In this document: positions 6,348 through 7,537 of the stretch, piece after piece
How positions within the stretch are numbered: the first letter of the stretch is position 1
Layout: each line of letters opens with the position of its first letter
DNA from: Anaerolineae bacterium
GTDB taxonomy: Bacteria > Chloroflexota > Anaerolineae > B4-G1
NCBI GenBank assembly: GCA_030620125.1
Contig: JAUXFI010000099.1
Span: 1-7,537, forward strand
Length of the DNA stretch: 7,537 nt
Direction of reading: 5' to 3'
Made by a program: the position numbers and the translations under genes
Notes under the pieces: generated by a model
What the model was told of the DNA's origin: nothing
What the model saw: the letters and a program-made list of their open reading frames with translations, nothing else
Database searches by the model: none

Positions 6348-6372
6348 CTCTCATCTCCTCCACAGGATTTGT

Positions 6373-6398
6373 GTGAACGTGTGAACGTTGGTGAACGT
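6373..6398. repeat. Three direct repeats of ACGTTCAC in the operon leader
   Basis: On the plus strand GTGAACGT occurs at 6373-6380, 6381-6388 and 6391-6398, with steps of 8 and 10 bp. They lie 26-51 nt upstream of the Xis-like start codon. The unit resembles the CGTTTCAC units at the left edge. Likely an operator or iteron array; the binding protein is unknown, with the Xis-like HTH protein as first candidate. Confidence 0.65.
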
Positions 6399-6536
6399 TT
6401 TCCAGGCCAAGATGGGACGGCTAGGAAATATGTATGTTCCTGCCTATTGCAAAACAAAACTCACGAGTTCCTCATCTTGTAGACTGTGCCCCATTGCCAG
6501 ATTGATTACAAAATAATCCAGCCTAATACTTGTATT

Positions 6537-6610
6537 TAGTAGTTCTGACAACCGAACAACTCGTCTACAAAAAAACGTGCTGTTTAGTTATTCGCACGTT
6601 AGAACTACTA
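6537..6610. repeat. 10-bp inverted repeat flanking the attenuator hairpin
   Basis: TAGTAGTTCT (6537-6546) and its complement AGAACTACTA (6601-6610) enclose the hairpin at 6574-6600. The right arm touches the predicted transcription start (near 6606), so only about six base pairs of this outer stem may form in RNA. It could equally be a split DNA operator. Confidence 0.6.
6569..6600 (-). terminator. Terminator-like hairpin just after the operon promoter (candidate attenuator)
   Basis: On the minus strand AACGTGC (6600-6594), a 13-nt loop and GCACGTT (6580-6574) form a 7-bp stem followed directly by five more T residues. It starts within about 10 nt of the predicted transcription start, so it should act in cis on its own promoter rather than end an upstream gene, which already has its own terminator at 6660-6694. 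The stem is short, so termination is probably partial. Confidence 0.55.
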
Positions 6611-6612
6611 TT

Positions 6613-6640
6613 ATTATACTGAGTAAACAGAAAGTGTCAA
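6613..6640 (-). promoter_or_regulatory. Consensus sigma-70-type promoter of the main operon
   Basis: On the minus strand TTGACA (6640-6635) and TATAAT (6618-6613) both match consensus exactly, with a 16-bp spacer. The predicted start is near 6606. It reads leftward into the Xis-like gene and the rest of the operon. No other comparable promoter is seen inside the operon. Confidence 0.82.
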
Positions 6641-6659
6641 GTAGGCAAACAACAGATCA

Positions 6660-6694
6660 AGAAAACAAAAACGGGGAGGCTTCAAGCCTCCCCG
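6660..6694 (-). terminator. Rho-independent terminator overlapping the end of the second HTH gene
   Basis: A 9-bp GC-rich stem, CGGGGAGGC (6672-6680) and GCCTCCCCG (6686-6694), with a 5-nt loop, is followed on the minus strand by TTTTTGTTTTC. The gene's last codons (Ser-Gly-Glu-Ala-stop) form one arm and the stop codon falls in the loop and stem. It separates this gene from the downstream operon. Confidence 0.9.
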
Positions 6695-6939
6695 CTATTA
6701 TTTCGCATTCTCGCCCCTGTACGCCAGGGATCATGTTTCCGAGGCCCTAATTTTTGCATTTCTTCAGCATAGGCTTGAACTTCTTCTTTGACCAGAAACC
6801 AGGCACCACCGCGTTTTACCCCGCACAATTGACTCTTGTCTATCGCCTTGATGATATTTCGTGCTGTGTACCCTGTCAGATCTGCTGCCTCTGCGGTTGT
6901 AATCCATTCCGTTGGATCAAAGTTCTCAGCCATAACCAT
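6682..6939 (-). CDS. Second excisionase/MerR-like HTH protein
   Basis: 85 residues from the ATG at 6939, or 83 from an in-frame ATG at 6933. Residues 12-60 (WITTAEAADLTGYTARNIIK onward, with W-F-L in the wing strand) align with the Xis-like protein encoded at 6347-6090, and both carry a KH-x-PWR motif near residue 68-75 (here KHDPWR). The recognition region differs, so the two probably bind different sites. No good ribosome site precedes either ATG (only GCGGTA), so translation may be weak or start on a nearly leaderless message. The gene ends inside its own terminator and is therefore transcribed alone. Role as directionality factor or regulator is inferred from the fold. Confidence 0.75.
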   Translation of the reverse strand: MVMAENFDPTEWITTAEAADLTGYTARNIIKAIDKSQLCGVKRGGAWFLVKEEVQAYAEEMQKLGPRKHDPWRTGARMRNNSGEA

Positions 6940-7106
6940 TACCGCATTTAAGCTTTGTCACTGTTGCTATTTTTTGGATGTCTCAGGTCTAGATGTAAGC
7001 ATTTGAGGAAGGCAAACATCACCAGTCTACCCGGTTTTGTAGAGGAGAGAGACAAACAAGTTCAGACTTTTTTCAGATCACTCTCAGCCACTTGCCCCGT
7101 CTCTCA

Positions 7107-7139
7107 AAATACAAAACGCCCCACCTATAAAGGTGGGGC
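7107..7139 (-). terminator. Rho-independent terminator of the candidate ncRNA
   Basis: GCCCCACCT (7118-7126), a 4-nt loop and AGGTGGGGC (7131-7139) form a 9-bp stem. On the minus strand it is followed by GTTTTGTATTTTG, an interrupted U tract. On the plus strand no U tract follows, so it works leftward. It lies about 170 bp upstream of the second HTH gene. Confidence 0.75.
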
Positions 7140-7345
7140 ACCGAGATGCTGATCGGGATTAAACCAGCCGGGGCCTTTGCCCCACCATCCGGCCAACTTG
7201 GCCCCTAGTTATGTAATGATGTCTCCAGCGGGAGCGACGGGCCGTGCACTCCGTCGGACAAGATCGTCATCCTCCCGCCCGATGAAGCCCCACCAGGGTT
7301 TCAGATCGGGTAGACTCCTGCACAGGGCAAATACGCCCGTGTGTA
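7110..7345 (-). ncRNA. Candidate structured non-coding RNA, ~235 nt, class not recognised
   Basis: The stretch runs from a good promoter to an intrinsic terminator and has no credible coding frame. Visible stems in transcription order: GCCC/GGGC with flanking TGTG/CACA (7343-7321); CCCGAT/ATCGGG (7310-7305 with 7283-7278) enclosing a GAA/TTC and CCC/GGG stem; CTCCCGC/GCGGGAG (7278-7272 with 7234-7228) capped by CCGTCG/CGACGG (7256-7251 with 7240-7235); GGCC/GGCC (7203-7191); GCCCC/GGGGC (7183-7170); and the terminator stem. It does not show tmRNA, RNase P, SRP or 6S hallmarks that I can recognise. It might be a free RNA or a leader for the HTH gene at 6939 read through at low level. Confidence 0.5.
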
Positions 7346-7351
7346 GTTAAT

Positions 7352-7379
7352 ATTATACTCGAATAACAGCGGTTAGCAA
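7352..7379 (-). promoter_or_regulatory. Leftward promoter of the candidate ncRNA
   Basis: TATAAT (7357-7352, minus strand) is a perfect -10 box; TTGCTA (7379-7374) at a 16-bp spacing matches four of six -35 bases and lies within the left arm of the 17-bp inverted repeat. The predicted start is near 7345. Binding of a repressor to the inverted repeat would therefore block this promoter. Confidence 0.65.
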
Positions 7380-7423
7380 GTACCCTTCGACCAACAATCG
7401 AAGAGCACTTGCTAACCGCTGTT
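7365..7423. repeat. 17-bp perfect inverted repeat in the divergent control region
   Basis: AACAGCGGTTAGCAAGT (7365-7381) and its exact complement ACTTGCTAACCGCTGTT (7407-7423) enclose a 25-bp centre that itself contains CTTCGA/TCGAAG. On the plus strand the right arm runs into TTTTGTGTTT, so the RNA could act as a terminator or attenuator ahead of the XRE gene; as DNA it could be a large two-fold operator. It sits 46 bp upstream of the XRE start codon. Confidence 0.8.
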
Positions 7424-7468
7424 TTGTGTTTCAGCCTTTCATTACCAGACAGAAAAGGAGACCTTGAA

Positions 7469-7537
7469 ATGGAAAACCAACCGCTTGAGCCCATCTTCGA
7501 CGGGCGCCGCCTGCGGGCCGTGCGAAAAAGTCGTGGA
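7469..7537 (+). CDS. XRE/Cro-CI-type HTH regulator, N-terminus only (cut by window edge)
   Basis: Twenty-three codons are visible. FDGRRLRAVRKSRG (residues 10-23) is the usual start of helix 1 in XRE-family repressors (pattern G-x-x-L-R-x-x-R-K-x-x-G). AGGAG lies 8 nt before the ATG. It is the only gene in the window that clearly reads rightward and is divergent from all the others, the typical place for a master repressor of an integrative or plasmid element. Its likely targets are the 17-bp inverted repeat and the overlapping leftward promoter. Function beyond DNA binding cannot be judged. Confidence 0.72.
   Translation, partial: MENQPLEPIFDGRRLRAVRKSRG

Larger units (their letters stand above)
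6348..6606 (-). other. Long untranslated leader of the main operon
   Basis: About 260 nt separate the predicted transcription start from the first gene. This AT-rich stretch holds the attenuator-like hairpin near its 5' end, the ACGTTCAC repeats near its 3' end, and no convincing gene. A 16-codon open frame (6494-6444) lacks a ribosome site. The base composition differs clearly from the GC-rich coding operon. Confidence 0.6.

Noticed and set aside
6427..6465. AACTC/GAGTT hairpin followed by a T-rich run in the leader
   Set aside because: The loop would be only two bases, so the stem cannot close well; not convincing as a second terminator.
6444..6494. 16-codon leader peptide frame (MGHSLQDEELVSFVLQ) in the operon leader
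   Set aside because: No ribosome site precedes its ATG and there is no run of one amino acid typical of attenuation peptides; short frames of this size are expected by chance.
6955..7152. 65-codon plus-strand frame between the HTH gene and the ncRNA terminator
   Set aside because: No ribosome site, and its end lies inside the terminator stem of the opposite strand.
7110..7345. tRNA, tmRNA, RNase P RNA or SRP RNA in the structured region
   Set aside because: No cloverleaf with TTCRA and anticodon arms, no tmRNA tag frame, and none of the conserved RNase P or SRP sequence blocks that I can recognise.
7267..7494. 75-codon minus-strand frame across the inverted repeat and promoter
   Set aside because: It runs through the divergent control region, the XRE start and the candidate ncRNA, with no ribosome site and no domain-like sequence.

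Overview
The window reads as part of an accessory, plasmid- or ICE-like element from a high-GC bacterium, most likely a Chloroflexota (Anaerolineae-like) lineage. That placement is an inference from three things: an Ala/Thr-rich 'ATATAxA' membrane protein of a style common in that phylum, a dispersed repeat that translates as PALSVSKG, and the gene set. No rRNA, tRNA, housekeeping gene, transposase, integrase or CRISPR array is visible.

Layout. Almost all genes lie on the minus strand, so transcription runs from high to low coordinates. (1) The right edge (7469-7537) holds the first 23 codons of a plus-strand XRE/Cro-type repressor. (2) Between it and the leftward genes are a 17-bp perfect inverted repeat (7365-7423), a leftward promoter with a perfect TATAAT box, and a ~235-nt stretch rich in hairpins that ends in a Rho-independent terminator (7110-7139). 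I call this a candidate structured ncRNA. (3) At 6939-6682 is a small excisionase/MerR-like HTH gene whose last codons are built into its own terminator. (4) At 6640-6348 a consensus promoter (TTGACA-16-TATAAT) is followed at once by a terminator-like hairpin with a U tract, then a long AT-rich leader ending in three ACGTTCAC repeats. (5) From 6347 to 140 lies a tightly packed, apparently single operon. In transcription order it encodes an Xis-like HTH protein, a ParM/Alp-type actin-like ATPase, a ribbon-helix-helix protein (candidate ParR), a three-TM membrane protein, a two-TM protein with an Ala/Thr-rich coiled-coil region, an FtsK/SpoIIIE-like DNA translocase and a zinc-ribbon protein resembling replication-relaxation proteins. 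(6) The left edge (1-139) has an 18-bp palindrome and 8-bp direct repeats close in sequence to those in the operon leader, then possibly the start of another leftward gene.

How the genes may work together. Actin-like ATPase plus an adjacent RHH protein with 19-bp direct repeats between them is the arrangement of a type II (ParMRC-like) partition cassette. Downstream genes are translationally coupled (overlaps of 19 and 8 bp) and place two unknown membrane proteins in front of an FtsK-type double-strand DNA pump. The final gene belongs with replication/relaxation functions. The simplest reading is a maintenance-and-transfer module: filament-driven segregation joined to a membrane-anchored FtsK-type translocation channel, perhaps analogous to single-ATPase dsDNA transfer in actinobacterial elements. 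This joint function is inferred, not shown. The most novel-looking parts are the two membrane proteins, the attenuator-like leader and the candidate ncRNA.
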